Of a stretch of DNA of 64,000 nt, positions 1 through 8,364 are shown piece by piece. The stretch lies in contig NZ_CP045309.1 in NCBI RefSeq assembly GCF_009671205.1, positions 2,356,001-2,420,000 on the forward strand, read 5' to 3'. Made by a program: the position numbers and the translations under genes. Origin of the DNA: Micromonospora terminaliae. Lineage in GTDB: Bacteria > Actinomycetota > Actinomycetes > Mycobacteriales > Micromonosporaceae. The first letter of the stretch is position 1. Every line of letters begins with the position of its first letter. The notes under the pieces were generated by a model, which was given only the letters and a program-made list of their open reading frames with translations, made no database searches and had not been told where the DNA came from.

Positions 1-858
1 CTTCAGCAGCGAGGCGCGGGAGATCTGGGTGACCGTCATGGCCGAGTCACCGGCGAAGAAGTCGGCCGTCGTGCCCGGGCCGGGCAGCGCCTTCTGGGTG
101 AAGGTGGCCTTGTGCAGGGTGGTCATGGCCTCGACCATCTCGGGGCTGTTGAACCCGCAGGTCTTGCCGTCCTCGCTCCAGGCCTGGGCACCCCACCCGG
201 TCCAGAAGGTGGACAGGTTGTCCCAGCCCTTGTAGTCGAAGTCCCGGATGACCAGGCCGGCCTTGCCGGACTTCGCCCCGGCCGCAGCGGCGGTGGCCAG
301 GGCGTTGTCCCAGGTCCACTGCCCGGCCGCGATCAGCTCGGCCGGGGTCTTCTGCCCGGCCTTCTTGACCATGTCGGTGTTGACGAAGACCCCGAACGGC
401 GAGGTCGAGAACGGGTACGCGTAGAGCTTCCCGTCGTTCTGCCAGAGCTTGAGCGTGGCGGGGGAGAGGTCGTCGTACTGGTAGCCCTCGGCCTTCTTGA
501 GCGTGTCGTCCAGGGGCTGCAGGGCGCCCGAGGCGACGAAGTCGGGGGCGGAGTTCTCGAACACCCAGGCGAGGTCGGGCGCGTTCCCGCCGGCGATCTG
601 GGTGGTCAGGGTGGTGGTGTAGTTGTCGAACGGCAGCGGGTCGAACTTGATCTCCGCGACGTCCGGGTGGCTCTTGCGGTACTCGTCAGCGATCTCGTTG
701 AACAGTTTGAGGTGCGCCTCGTTGGCGGACCAGACGGTCATCCGCAGCTTCGCCGGGCCGTTGTCGGCGGACTCGCCACCGCCGCCGCCGCAGGCGGTCA
801 GGGCGAGCGCGCCGGCCAGCGCTACGGCGATGCCGCGCAGGGCCTTTCGTGCTCTCAC
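1..858 (-). CDS. Extracellular sugar-binding lipoprotein of an ABC importer (family 1, C-terminus off window)
   Basis: The 286 visible codons start at a GTG at 858 preceded by GAGGAG. A basic N-terminus and hydrophobic stretch end in a lipobox (LTAC, about residues 20-23), so the protein should be a membrane-anchored solute receptor. The mature part reads like MalE/UgpB-type binding proteins (NEAHLKLFNEIADEYRKSHP, then NDGKLYAYPFSTSPFGVFVN). It lies 27 bases after the FAD oxidoreductase gene on the same strand, so it is probably in the LacI-headed operon, and the matching permeases should lie beyond base 1. The sugar is unknown. The C-terminal end is missing because of the window edge, not mutation. 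Confidence 0.9.
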   Translation of the reverse strand, partial: MRARKALRGIAVALAGALALTACGGGGGESADNGPAKLRMTVWSANEAHLKLFNEIADEYRKSHPDVAEIKFDPLPFDNYTTTLTTQIAGGNAPDLAWVFENSAPDFVASGALQPLDDTLKKAEGYQYDDLSPATLKLWQNDGKLYAYPFSTSPFGVFVNTDMVKKAGQKTPAELIAAGQWTWDNALATAAAAGAKSGKAGLVIRDFDYKGWDNLSTFWTGWGAQAWSEDGKTCGFNSPEMVEAMTTLHKATFTQKALPGPGTTADFFAGDSAMTVTQISRASLLK

Positions 859-885
859 AATCTTCTCCTCACCGGGGGTGTGTGT

Positions 886-2490
886 TCAGTAGCCCGCGAT
901 CCGCGGCCAGCGCTGTTCCACGCCGGCGGCGGTGAGGCGGTCCTGGAAGTCGGCCAGCAGACGGGGGGTGTTGCGGACCGCACGCGGGGACTCGCCCCGC
1001 GCCAGACAGAAGTCGGCGAGCAGGCCGGCGACCTCGCCGATGTTCCACTCGACGGGGTGCAGCCGGTAGCTGCCGTTGGTGACATGGGTGGTGCCGATGT
1101 TCTTGCCGGCCGGCAGCAGGTTCTCCATCCGCTGCGGGATCAGCGCGCCGAGCGGGATCTCGAACGGGCAGGAGCCGACGTCGATGTAGTTGTCGCCGCC
1201 GGTCGACGGGTGCAGGTCGATCCGGTACATGCCCACGCCCACCGGGTCCGGGTAGCTGACCGCGCCGTGGTCGCCCCGGACCGCCAGGGACAGGTCCTGC
1301 TCGACGACGGTGTACTCGGCCCGGATCCGGCGGGACTCGCGGATGTACGGGGCCTGGGCCAGGCCGTCGGCGCTGCCGGTCACGTCGCCGCGCAGCCGCA
1401 GGCCCGGGAAGCCGGTGCCGCCGTCGGGCCGGGGCGCCTCGGTCTGCAGCCAGTAGAGCACCGAGTACGACAGCTCGCGGGCCTTGGCCAGGTGCCACGA
1501 CGCGTTCGGCACGTCGATGACCGGGCCCTCGAAGTAGTCGATCATCGGCCAGTTGACCAGGGTGATGTCGCTGCCGTACGCGCCGTCGGTGAAGTTGCGC
1601 CGGGCGGCGATGCGGCGGAACGTCCACAGGTTGCCGTCGCCGGGGTTGACGCGCTGGTCGGCGTTGACGCTCAGCGGGTCGTCGTCCGGGTTGGGGGTGA
1701 AGCTGCGCTCGACGATCTCCAGGGTGCGCGGGTGCGGCGACTTCCAGGACAGCAGCCGGTCGCCCCAGAAGTCGGGCTTGTAGTCGCGCCAGAAGTCGTA
1801 TCCGGCCGGCCGGTCGATGGTGTGGTCGCCGTCGACGTGGTCGATGGCGAAGCAGACGGAGACCGCCTGCATGTTCATGGGCTGGGCCTCGGCCGGGGCG
1901 CTCGGCTCACCGGTCTCCGCCCGCGACTCGAACCCGGTGACGTACTCCGTGCCGGTCAGCGGCAGCAACTCGCCGGTCTCGGTGGCGTCCAGGACGTACG
2001 GCGCGACCACGTCGATCCGCTCGTCCCGGTCGCGGTGCGCCAGCGTCACGCCGGTCACCCGGTCGCCGTCGGTCTCCGCGGCCACCGGCCGGTACGGCTG
2101 CAGCACCCGCAGCCGGCCCGAACCGCGGTACGGGGCGAGCATCTCCTCGAGCACGGCGACGGCCACCCGCGGCTCGTGGCACAGCCGGCTCACCCAGCCC
2201 GCGCCCGGGTTGAGGTCGGTCCAGGCCCGGGACCGTTCGGTCAGCGGGAAGTGGCGACGGTAGTAGTCGCGGATGCCGTTGCGCAGCGCCCGGTAGCTGG
2301 CGGTGGCACCGAACTGCTCGATCCAGGAGTGCTCGTCCGGCGGGACGGCCTGGCTGGTGAGCTGCCCGCCGAGCCAGTCGAACTCCTCGGTCAGGATGAC
2401 GGATCGGCCGGTCCGGGCCGCGGCGAGCGCCGCGGCGACACCGCCCAGTCCGCCCCCGACGACGAGGACGTCCGCACGCATGATGACCAC
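886..2490 (-). CDS. FAD-dependent oxidoreductase (FAD_oxidored family)
   Basis: A 534-residue flavoprotein with a dinucleotide-binding fold at the extreme N-terminus (VVGGGLGGVAAALAAARTG; GxGxxG at G12, G14, G17). A second conserved stretch, APYVLDATETGELLPL, is typical of the PF12831-type oxidoreductases found in polysaccharide-use loci. The GTG at 2490 was chosen because AAGGAAG sits 3 bases upstream; the ATG at 2481 is too far from that site. No signal peptide is seen, so it should be cytoplasmic. It lies between a LacI regulator (30 bases upstream) and a sugar-binding lipoprotein, which suggests oxidation of an imported sugar or derivative. The substrate cannot be read from the sequence. 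Confidence 0.88.
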   Translation of the reverse strand: MVIMRADVLVVGGGLGGVAAALAAARTGRSVILTEEFDWLGGQLTSQAVPPDEHSWIEQFGATASYRALRNGIRDYYRRHFPLTERSRAWTDLNPGAGWVSRLCHEPRVAVAVLEEMLAPYRGSGRLRVLQPYRPVAAETDGDRVTGVTLAHRDRDERIDVVAPYVLDATETGELLPLTGTEYVTGFESRAETGEPSAPAEAQPMNMQAVSVCFAIDHVDGDHTIDRPAGYDFWRDYKPDFWGDRLLSWKSPHPRTLEIVERSFTPNPDDDPLSVNADQRVNPGDGNLWTFRRIAARRNFTDGAYGSDITLVNWPMIDYFEGPVIDVPNASWHLAKARELSYSVLYWLQTEAPRPDGGTGFPGLRLRGDVTGSADGLAQAPYIRESRRIRAEYTVVEQDLSLAVRGDHGAVSYPDPVGVGMYRIDLHPSTGGDNYIDVGSCPFEIPLGALIPQRMENLLPAGKNIGTTHVTNGSYRLHPVEWNIGEVAGLLADFCLARGESPRAVRNTPRLLADFQDRLTAAGVEQRWPRIAGY

Positions 2491-2520
2491 TTGCTTCCTT
2501 CCAGTTGCGCGGCCGACGGC

Positions 2521-3567
2521 TCAGGGCCGGTCGACCGCCGGATCAGGGGTGCCGAGGGTGCTGCCCTCGACGAGTTCGCAGGGGAGAAGTCGCTGCTGGA
2601 GGCCGCCCGCGCTGCCGTCGATGACGCCGGTCAGCACCTCGACCGACTGCCGGCCCATCTCCTCGCGGGGGATGCGGAAGCCGGTGAAGACGATGTCGGT
2701 GGGGACGGGGACGGTCGGGTCGCCGAGGGTCACGATCGACAGGTCGCCGGGCACGGTCAGGCCACGCCGGCGGGCGGCGGCCTCCAGCGCGACCGCCGTG
2801 GCGAAATCCTCCACGAAGGCCGCCGTGCTGCCGTCGGCCAGCAGGTCGTCGAGGGTGGCGTCGGCCGCCCCGGGCGCGGCGGCCACCTGGTGGGCGCTCT
2901 CGGCGGTGGCCGCGGCGGCGGCGAAACCCTGGCGCCGGTCCTGCGAGGACTCGGCGGTCATGCCCATGCCCACGTAGGTCAGGCGGCGGTGCCCGTGCCG
3001 CAGCGCCGCCTCGACGAGCCGGGCCACCGCGGCGGCGTAGTCGGCGCCGACGTAGGGCACCGGCCCGCCGGCGTCGTCGCGTCGGCCGACGGCGACGTAC
3101 GGAAATCCGTCCGCGTTGAGCCGCTGCAGCTCCGCGCCGTCGATCTCGCGCCCGAGCAGGATGCACCCGTCGGCCAGGCGCAGCCGGTTGTCCTGGTGGA
3201 AGATGCGGCGCCGGCCGTCCACGACCGGCGCGCTGGTGAACAGCAGCAGGTCGCAGCCGACCCGCTCGGCGTACTCCTCGATGCCGAGCAGGAACGGGTG
3301 GAAGAAGTCGCGGCTGCCGCTGGGGAAGGCGGGCTCGTACGTGAAGACGCCGATGATCCGGTTGAACCGCGAGGCGAGCCGGCGCGCCACGGGGTCGGCG
3401 GCGTAGCCGGTCTCGGCGATGACCCGCAGCACCCGGTCCCGGGTCTCCGGGGCGATGCGGACGTCGGCGTCGGTGCGGTTGTTGAGCACCAGCGACACCG
3501 TCGCCTGACTGACGCCGGCCATCCGCGCGATGTCACGCTGGGTGACGCGTCTGAGGGGAGCGGTCAC
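2521..3567 (-). CDS. LacI-family transcriptional regulator
   Basis: 348 residues. The N-terminal LacI helix-turn-helix is clear (TQRDIARMAGVSQATVSLVL, about residues 9-28), followed by the hinge region (ARRLASRF) and a periplasmic-binding-like effector domain (IIGVFTYEPAF to TGFRIPREEMG). Start is GTG 3567 with GGAAGGA upstream. It is the first gene of the leftward operon with the FAD oxidoreductase and the binding lipoprotein, and diverges from the secreted glycosidase-like gene at 3939. Three palindromes of the kind LacI proteins bind lie in the shared control region, so it probably represses itself and both directions until an inducer sugar arrives. Confidence 0.95.
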   Translation of the reverse strand: MTAPLRRVTQRDIARMAGVSQATVSLVLNNRTDADVRIAPETRDRVLRVIAETGYAADPVARRLASRFNRIIGVFTYEPAFPSGSRDFFHPFLLGIEEYAERVGCDLLLFTSAPVVDGRRRIFHQDNRLRLADGCILLGREIDGAELQRLNADGFPYVAVGRRDDAGGPVPYVGADYAAAVARLVEAALRHGHRRLTYVGMGMTAESSQDRRQGFAAAAATAESAHQVAAAPGAADATLDDLLADGSTAAFVEDFATAVALEAAARRRGLTVPGDLSIVTLGDPTVPVPTDIVFTGFRIPREEMGRQSVEVLTGVIDGSAGGLQQRLLPCELVEGSTLGTPDPAVDRP

Positions 3568-3586
3568 GTCGGGTCCTTCCGGTGCG

Positions 3587-3602
3587 GCTAATGCGTATTA
3601 GC
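3587..3602. promoter_or_regulatory. LacI-type operator O1
   Basis: GCTAATGCGTATTAGC: perfect 6-base arms GCTAAT/ATTAGC around a 4-base centre, 20 bases upstream of the lacI start codon. It matches the other two copies. Confidence 0.8.
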
Positions 3603-3688
3603 GCTCGGCGTTGGGAAGGAGCCTGGCCGGTGGACAGGCGCGTGTCAAGAGGTGACCGAGAGATTTCGGGACGATGAACCCGCAGGAG

Positions 3689-3700
3689 TAATGCGCATTA
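3689..3700. promoter_or_regulatory. LacI-type operator O2
   Basis: TAATGCGCATTA, a perfect 12-base palindrome with one extra flanking GC on the right. Its centre is 100 bases from O1 and 124 bases from O3. Confidence 0.75.
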
Positions 3701-3810
3701 GCGATCCGGTCGCCGTCGGCCTGGCCGGTCGCCCGAGCCGATCGGCGCCGCGCCGGGGCCTCCTCTTGACAGAAGCGTCGCGCAGCGAGCAACATTCGAG
3801 AAACATAGAT

Positions 3811-3826
3811 GCTAATACGTATTAGC
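3811..3826. promoter_or_regulatory. LacI-type operator O3
   Basis: GCTAATACGTATTAGC, a perfect 16-base palindrome and the strongest of the three copies. It lies 40 bases beyond the + strand -35-like element that would serve the gene at 3939. Confidence 0.82.
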
Positions 3827-3938
3827 ACGGCAACGCCAGGACGCGTCCGCCGATCGATGACCCCTGTCTTCTTACTGAGAGTCATTCCGCCCTGCTCGCG
3901 AACGGTCACCCGATCGCACCGACCGAAGAGGAAGCCGC

Positions 3939-5297
3939 ATGACGAAGCCAACCGTTCCGTCCTCCCGGCGCGCCGCCCTGGCCACGACCGGCGCCGGCCT
4001 GCTCGTCGCCGCGCTGGCCGGAGCCGCACCGGCCGCCGCCGATACCGGGCTCGACTTCCCCCGGTTCACCTACCAGGGCACCGCGTTCGACAAGAGCGCC
4101 CTCGCCTACAACCCGACGAACGAGTTCATCTTCCCGAGCGTCATCCGGGCCGCCGACTACTTCCCCAACCCGCTCGGCACCTACTACCTGTACTACGCGC
4201 CGCACGAGCGCCCCGGCGGCATCGCCCTCGCGTACTCCGACTCGATCGACGGTCCGTGGACCGAGTACACCGCCAACCCCCTGATCAGCAACACCTGGCT
4301 GCCGTACTACTCCACCGTCAGCCACATCTCCTCGCCGCACGCCGTGTGGGTCGAGGGCGAGCGCAAGCTCTTCCTCTACTTTCACGGCGAGAACTCGATC
4401 ACCCGGTACGCGACCTCCGACGACGGCATCCACTTCAGCTACGGCGGCACGGCGGTCAGCCGGAACGAGACGACCGGGGGCGAGACCTCCTACGCACGGG
4501 TGTTCGAGCAGTCCGTGCCGCGCCTGGGCACCCGGTACCTCATGGTCTTCATGGACAACCCCACCGGTGGGGCGCCCGGCCCGACCGGGCCGGTGTCCCG
4601 CCGGATCCGCTGGGCGGTCTCCAACGACGCCCGCACCTGGACCATGCAGCCCGACCCCATCGTGACCCCGCAGGGCGACGAGGGCCCCAACGCCTCCGGA
4701 CCGTTCTTCCTGCGGTGGAACGACCGCAACCTGGTCATCTACCACGCCGCCGACGGCAACATGCACGCTGTGGACGTGGGGGAGGACTTCGACCAGGAGG
4801 TCCACCTGGGCGTCGTGCACGACTCGATGACCCAGGCTCCCGACCTCGGCCGCTCCGCCGCGCCGACGTTCTACTTCGACGGCCGGACCGCGCACATGTA
4901 CTACGAGGCCGGGGGCCGGCTCACCGCCACCATCGGGCACGCCACCGCCACCCTGGCGAATCCGCTGCCGGTACGGCAGCTCGACTGCGCCGTCGACCGC
5001 CCGGTCCTGTGGCCGCCGAACCACGAGCTGGTCGACGTCACCGTCACTGCGGACCTGCACGACGGCGTGCTCGGCCCGAAGGCGTTCACCCTCACCGGCG
5101 TGACCGGCGGCGACGCCGCCGACGTCAGCGACTTCGTCACCGGTACGCCGGACACGAGCGGGAAGCTGCGGGCCGAGCGGGCCGGTGACGGCGGGGACCG
5201 CGTCTACCAGCTCACGTACGCCGGCCACGACGAGATCGGCCGGCCGGTCGGCTGCACCGTCACCGTCACCGTCCCGCACGACCAGGGCACCGACTGA
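3939..5297 (+). CDS. Secreted beta-propeller glycoside hydrolase-like protein with C-terminal Ig-like domain
   Basis: 452 residues. The N-terminus has a twin-arginine, Tat-like signal (SRRAALATTGAGLLVAALAG, cleavage probably after AAPAAA near residue 34). The core has repeated aromatic, acidic-tipped strands (YYLYYAPHERPGGIALAYSD, KLFLYFHGENSITRYATSDD, PTFYFDGRTAHMYYEAGG) typical of five-bladed propeller glycosidases of the GH43/GH32/GH117/GH130 type. About the last 100 residues begin LWPPNHELVDVTV, a motif of small secreted beta-sandwich modules. Start is ATG 3939 with GAAGAGGAAG. Together with the divergent LacI/binding-protein operon it probably releases the sugar that operon imports. The exact GH family is uncertain. 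Confidence 0.8.
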   Translation: MTKPTVPSSRRAALATTGAGLLVAALAGAAPAAADTGLDFPRFTYQGTAFDKSALAYNPTNEFIFPSVIRAADYFPNPLGTYYLYYAPHERPGGIALAYSDSIDGPWTEYTANPLISNTWLPYYSTVSHISSPHAVWVEGERKLFLYFHGENSITRYATSDDGIHFSYGGTAVSRNETTGGETSYARVFEQSVPRLGTRYLMVFMDNPTGGAPGPTGPVSRRIRWAVSNDARTWTMQPDPIVTPQGDEGPNASGPFFLRWNDRNLVIYHAADGNMHAVDVGEDFDQEVHLGVVHDSMTQAPDLGRSAAPTFYFDGRTAHMYYEAGGRLTATIGHATATLANPLPVRQLDCAVDRPVLWPPNHELVDVTVTADLHDGVLGPKAFTLTGVTGGDAADVSDFVTGTPDTSGKLRAERAGDGGDRVYQLTYAGHDEIGRPVGCTVTVTVPHDQGTD

Positions 5298-5313
5298 TCC
5301 TCCCGCCCGGCGA

Positions 5314-5342
5314 AGCCGGCCGGCACCCGGTGCCGGCCGGCT
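5314..5342 (+). terminator. Rho-independent-type hairpin after the glycosidase gene
   Basis: A perfect inverted repeat with 14-base arms (AGCCGGCCGGCACC and its complement) around one base, starting 17 bases after the stop codon at 5297. There is no T-tract, as is usual in actinomycetes. Confidence 0.8.
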
Positions 5343-5391
5343 CGGGTGGCCGGTGCACCCGGGACTGCGGCGGATCGGTCCGGCGTGGAGA

Positions 5392-6612
5392 ATGCGCCGC
5401 GTGCTACGTGATCTGGACAGCGTCGACTGGGCGTCGTTGACGCACGCCTACGGAAGCGCCGATGACGTGCCCGGCCTCATCCGCGATCTGCGGTCGTCAG
5501 ACCCGGAGGCCCGTCGCGCGGCGATGTACGAGTTGTACGGCAACATCTACCACCAGGGCACCCGCTACGAGGCCAGCGCGCACGCGGTCCCGTTCCTGCT
5601 GGAGGTGGTGGCCGACCCCGCCACACCCGCCCGGCACGAGGTCATCCAGCTGCTCTCCTGCCTCGCTGTCGGTTACACGCCGTACCACATACCGGCCACC
5701 GGTTTCCCCGTCGGCAGCCTCCGCAACGACCTGGCCCAGGTACCCGAGGAGACCTGGCGCCGCTGGTCGGAGGCGATCAGCGACTGGTACGAGGTCGTCC
5801 GTACCGGGCAGCGGCAGCCTCCTCCGCTGACCAGGTCCGAGCTGCGCCTCATCGAGCGCCGGTACGCGCTCGCCACGTACGACGCCGTCCGGGCCGGCGT
5901 CCCGTTGCTGTTGACCTGCCTGACCGACGCGGACGCCGACGTGGTCGGGGAGGCGATCCATGCCTTGGCCTGGTTCTCGGAGGAGTCGGCGTCGATCCGC
6001 CCCCGCCTGCTCGCCATCGCCTCCGACGAGCAGCGCCCGGCGTCGATCGTCGGCGGGGCGCTGATCGCGCTGGGGCTGGTCGGTGGCGCGTTGACGCAGC
6101 CGGTCGTGAACCTGCTCGACCGGAACCTTGGCGGCGCGGATCCCGACCTGAGCTGGGCGGCCGCCGTGGCGTGGGCGCAGCTGGCCGGTGAACAGGTGCC
6201 GGGCCCGGCAGTGGCCGAGTTACGCCGATGGGCGGCCATTCGCCGACCGGACGCCGCGGAGACGATCTGGGGTGCGAGCCCCAGCCATGTGGCACTCGAC
6301 GTGCTCGACGCCTTCGCCGCGCCGGTGGCCGAGGAGGTGCGGTCGGACCTCGTCGCGGCGGCGCTCGCCGAGCAACCCACGTCGAACTGGCACAACCATT
6401 TCAACGTGGTGCTGGCGCGCGCGTTCCCGCGGATGGAGCGGGACCACGGCCGGGCCTTCGCGGAACTGACGTCGGCGCAGCGGGCCGTGGTCGCCTGGCT
6501 CATCGACAACCCGCAGGTGTTCGGCCCCTCGGGGCCTCAGGGCCCGCTCCGCCAACACGGCCTGCCGACGACCCACGAGGCGCTACGAGCCTACGCCGGC
6601 CTGGACGGGTGA
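5392..6612 (+). CDS. HEAT-repeat-like protein, function unknown
   Basis: 406 residues. Alpha-helical repeats are visible, e.g. VPGLIRDLRSSDPEARRAAM, VPLLLTCLTDADADVVGEAI and ASIVGGALIALGLVGG. The N-terminal part (LDSVDWASLTHAYGSADDVP, then ELYGNIYHQGTRYEASAHAV) is a recurrent actinobacterial family of unknown role. ATG 5392 is preferred over the open frame that continues upstream because upstream codons run into the terminator at 5314-5342; GTG 5401 is an alternative. There is no signal peptide or catalytic motif. Such repeats usually bind proteins, but nothing here identifies a partner. Confidence 0.8.
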   Translation: MRRVLRDLDSVDWASLTHAYGSADDVPGLIRDLRSSDPEARRAAMYELYGNIYHQGTRYEASAHAVPFLLEVVADPATPARHEVIQLLSCLAVGYTPYHIPATGFPVGSLRNDLAQVPEETWRRWSEAISDWYEVVRTGQRQPPPLTRSELRLIERRYALATYDAVRAGVPLLLTCLTDADADVVGEAIHALAWFSEESASIRPRLLAIASDEQRPASIVGGALIALGLVGGALTQPVVNLLDRNLGGADPDLSWAAAVAWAQLAGEQVPGPAVAELRRWAAIRRPDAAETIWGASPSHVALDVLDAFAAPVAEEVRSDLVAAALAEQPTSNWHNHFNVVLARAFPRMERDHGRAFAELTSAQRAVVAWLIDNPQVFGPSGPQGPLRQHGLPTTHEALRAYAGLDG

Positions 6613-6672
6613 CCGGCACCGAACGGGTCCGCGGTCTTGATCGCCGCCGGCTCCGCTGATTGGCTGGCCGGC

Positions 6673-7212
6673 ATGACCGACCTCGGACCCGTCGCCTGGC
6701 CGCCCGAGCCGATCCGGACCGCGCGGCTCGTGCTCCGTGCGTCCGAGGCCCGGGACCGTCCGGCGTTCATCGAGCTGCTGGCGTCGCCGGAGGTGCACAC
6801 CTACCTCGGCGGCCCCCGGCCGCGGGCCGAGCTCGAGCGCGAGCTGTCCGAAACTCCTGGGCGGTGGCCCGGGAGCCTCGTCGTCGACCTCGACGGCGCG
6901 ATGATCGGCCAGATCCTGCTCAGGAGGGCCACGGAGCACCGTCGCCCCGCCGCCGTGGGTAAGGCCGATCTCGGCTACCTGTTCCTGCCACGGGCGTGGG
7001 GATTCGGGTACGCCGCCGAGGCGTGCTCCGCGGCACTCGACTGGTTCGACACCGTGCTGCCCGGCGAGCCGGTGGTGCTCACCACCCAGACCGCCAACGC
7101 CGCTTCGATGCGCCTCGCCGCGAAGCTGGGGTTCACCGAGGTGGAGCGGTTCCGGGCCTGGGAGGCCGAGCAGTGGCTCGGCCTGCGGCCCCCGGTCACC
7201 CCGTCCGCGTGA
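6673..7212 (+). CDS. GNAT-family N-acetyltransferase (RimJ/RimL-like)
   Basis: 179 residues. RTARLVLRASEARDRPAFIE opens the fold. LGYLFLPRAWGFGYAAEACS is the acetyl-CoA-binding motif A, and NAASMRLAAKLGFTEVERFR is motif B, as in the RimJ/RimL branch. ATG 6673 is preferred; a TTG at 6637 would only add residues that do not belong to the fold. It starts 60 bases after the HEAT-repeat gene. It acetylates an amino group, but whether on a protein, a small molecule or an antibiotic cannot be said. Confidence 0.88.
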   Translation: MTDLGPVAWPPEPIRTARLVLRASEARDRPAFIELLASPEVHTYLGGPRPRAELERELSETPGRWPGSLVVDLDGAMIGQILLRRATEHRRPAAVGKADLGYLFLPRAWGFGYAAEACSAALDWFDTVLPGEPVVLTTQTANAASMRLAAKLGFTEVERFRAWEAEQWLGLRPPVTPSA

Positions 7213-7240
7213 GCGCGGCTCCGGGCCTATGATCACCGGC

Positions 7241-7612
7241 GTGGCGACGCGGCTTGTGCAGATCAACATGAAGGCCCGGGACGACTCCGCGCTGGGCGGC
7301 TTCTGGGCGGAGGTGCTCGGCTGGGGAGTCGCCAGCGAGGAACCCGGCGTGACGAACCTCGAACCCGAGGGCTTCGGCTACCCCGACCCCGTCGCCGTCT
7401 GCGTCGACCTCGTCGTCTCCCCGGAACCCAAGACGGTGAAGAACCGTGTGCACGTGGACCTGGCCACCACCTCGGCAGCCCACCAGGCGGAGCTGGTGAA
7501 CCGCCTGAGGGATCTCGGCGCGACGCCCGCCGACGTGGGTCAGGGCGACGTCCCGTGGACGGTCCTGGCCGACCCGGAGGGCAACGAGTTCTGCCTGCTC
7601 GCCCCAGCCTGA
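7241..7612 (+). CDS. VOC-superfamily (glyoxalase-like) protein
   Basis: 123 residues if GTG 7241 is used (VATRLVQINMKARDDSALGG); ATG 7229 would add four residues. The vicinal oxygen chelate fold shows as two beta-alpha-beta-beta-beta halves, GGFWAEVLGWGVASEEPG and VNRLRDLGATPADVGQGDVP, ending DPEGNEFCLL, where the Glu is the usual metal ligand. It is a single-domain cytosolic protein 28 bases after the GNAT gene. The family includes lyases, dioxygenases and antibiotic-binding proteins; no specific reaction can be assigned. Confidence 0.85.
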   Translation: MATRLVQINMKARDDSALGGFWAEVLGWGVASEEPGVTNLEPEGFGYPDPVAVCVDLVVSPEPKTVKNRVHVDLATTSAAHQAELVNRLRDLGATPADVGQGDVPWTVLADPEGNEFCLLAPA

Positions 7613-7645
7613 CGGACCTCTGCGCCCCCGGGGCGGCGCGGGATG

Positions 7646-8305
7646 TCAGCCCAGGACCGTCGCCGAGCGCCCTTCGTCGACCGCGTACGCGCCTGCCGAG
7701 ATCGCGCCGAGGCTCGTGGGGTGGAGAGTCAGCGAGACGACGCCGCCGGGCAGTACCCGCGAGCTCTCGTCGACGGTTGCGAACGTCGCGGGCGCCGACC
7801 CGTCCGGGAACAGGCGCTTCCCCGTGCCGACGACGACCGGGTACTGGAGCAGCCGGTAGACGTCGACGAGGCCCGCCTGGTGCAGCGTCTGCACGAGTTT
7901 CCAGCTGCCGTGCACCTGGAGTTCCCTGCCGGGGAGCTCCTTGAGGCGGCGTACCTCGTCGATTACGTCACCGCGTAGGACCGTCGTCGGGCTCCAGTCG
8001 GCCTCATCGTCGGTCAGCTTAGAGCTGACGACATACTTCGGCAGCGTGTTGAGCTTGGCGGCGATCAGGTCATCAGGGTCGGTGACCTTCGGCCAGTACC
8101 CGCCGAGCAGGCCGAAGCTGGTGCGGCCGAAGAGGAACGCATCGGCCTCACGGAACCAGCTCTCGACCACCTCGTCGGTGTGCGTCGAGGCGTGCGGCAC
8201 GAGCCACCCGCCCCGGTCGAAGCCGCCGGAGCGGTCCTCGTCGGGGGCCCCGGGTCCTTGCATGACGCCGTCGAGACTGACGAAGGTGTTGACGCTGAGC
8301 AGCAC
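7646..8305 (-). CDS. Dihydrofolate reductase-like protein (RibD C-terminal family)
   Basis: 219 residues from GTG 8305, which has AGGGGGAG upstream; the open frame runs further upstream but that part is not conserved-looking. VNTFVSLDGVMQGPGAPDED is the hallmark N-terminus. HTDEVVESWFREADAFLFGR and the NADPH-binding TVLRGDVIDEVRRLKELPG follow, then WKLVQTLHQAGLVDVYRLLQ. The family uses NADPH, but most actinobacterial members have unknown substrates. It lies 59 bases after an AraC-type regulator on the same strand, a common pairing that implies control by that regulator. Confidence 0.88.
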   Translation of the reverse strand: MLLSVNTFVSLDGVMQGPGAPDEDRSGGFDRGGWLVPHASTHTDEVVESWFREADAFLFGRTSFGLLGGYWPKVTDPDDLIAAKLNTLPKYVVSSKLTDDEADWSPTTVLRGDVIDEVRRLKELPGRELQVHGSWKLVQTLHQAGLVDVYRLLQYPVVVGTGKRLFPDGSAPATFATVDESSRVLPGGVVSLTLHPTSLGAISAGAYAVDEGRSATVLG

Positions 8306-8364
8306 GGTTCTCCCCCTGAATGCGGGTCGCGGACAGCCGGCCGGGGTCGGTCGGCAGACGGACG

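Larger units (their letters stand above)
3568..3938. promoter_or_regulatory. Divergent control region with two candidate promoters
   Basis: 371 bases with no convincing gene. A TTGACA -35-like hexamer lies on the + strand at 3766-3771, and another on the - strand at 3643-3648. In each direction a palindromic operator begins about 40 bases beyond the hexamer, i.e. just after the expected transcription start, so a bound repressor would block both. A third palindrome lies between the two. The -10 hexamers are not clear. Confidence 0.6.

Noticed and set aside
112..3591. A very long open frame on the + strand (over 1100 codons)
   Set aside because: It is antisense to the well-supported LacI, FAD oxidoreductase and binding-protein genes, and its Arg/Gly/Val-rich product looks like a high-GC codon shadow.
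3598..4029. Open frame on the - strand across the operator region
   Set aside because: It runs through all three palindromes and into the antisense of the 3939 gene; no ribosome site or recognisable protein.
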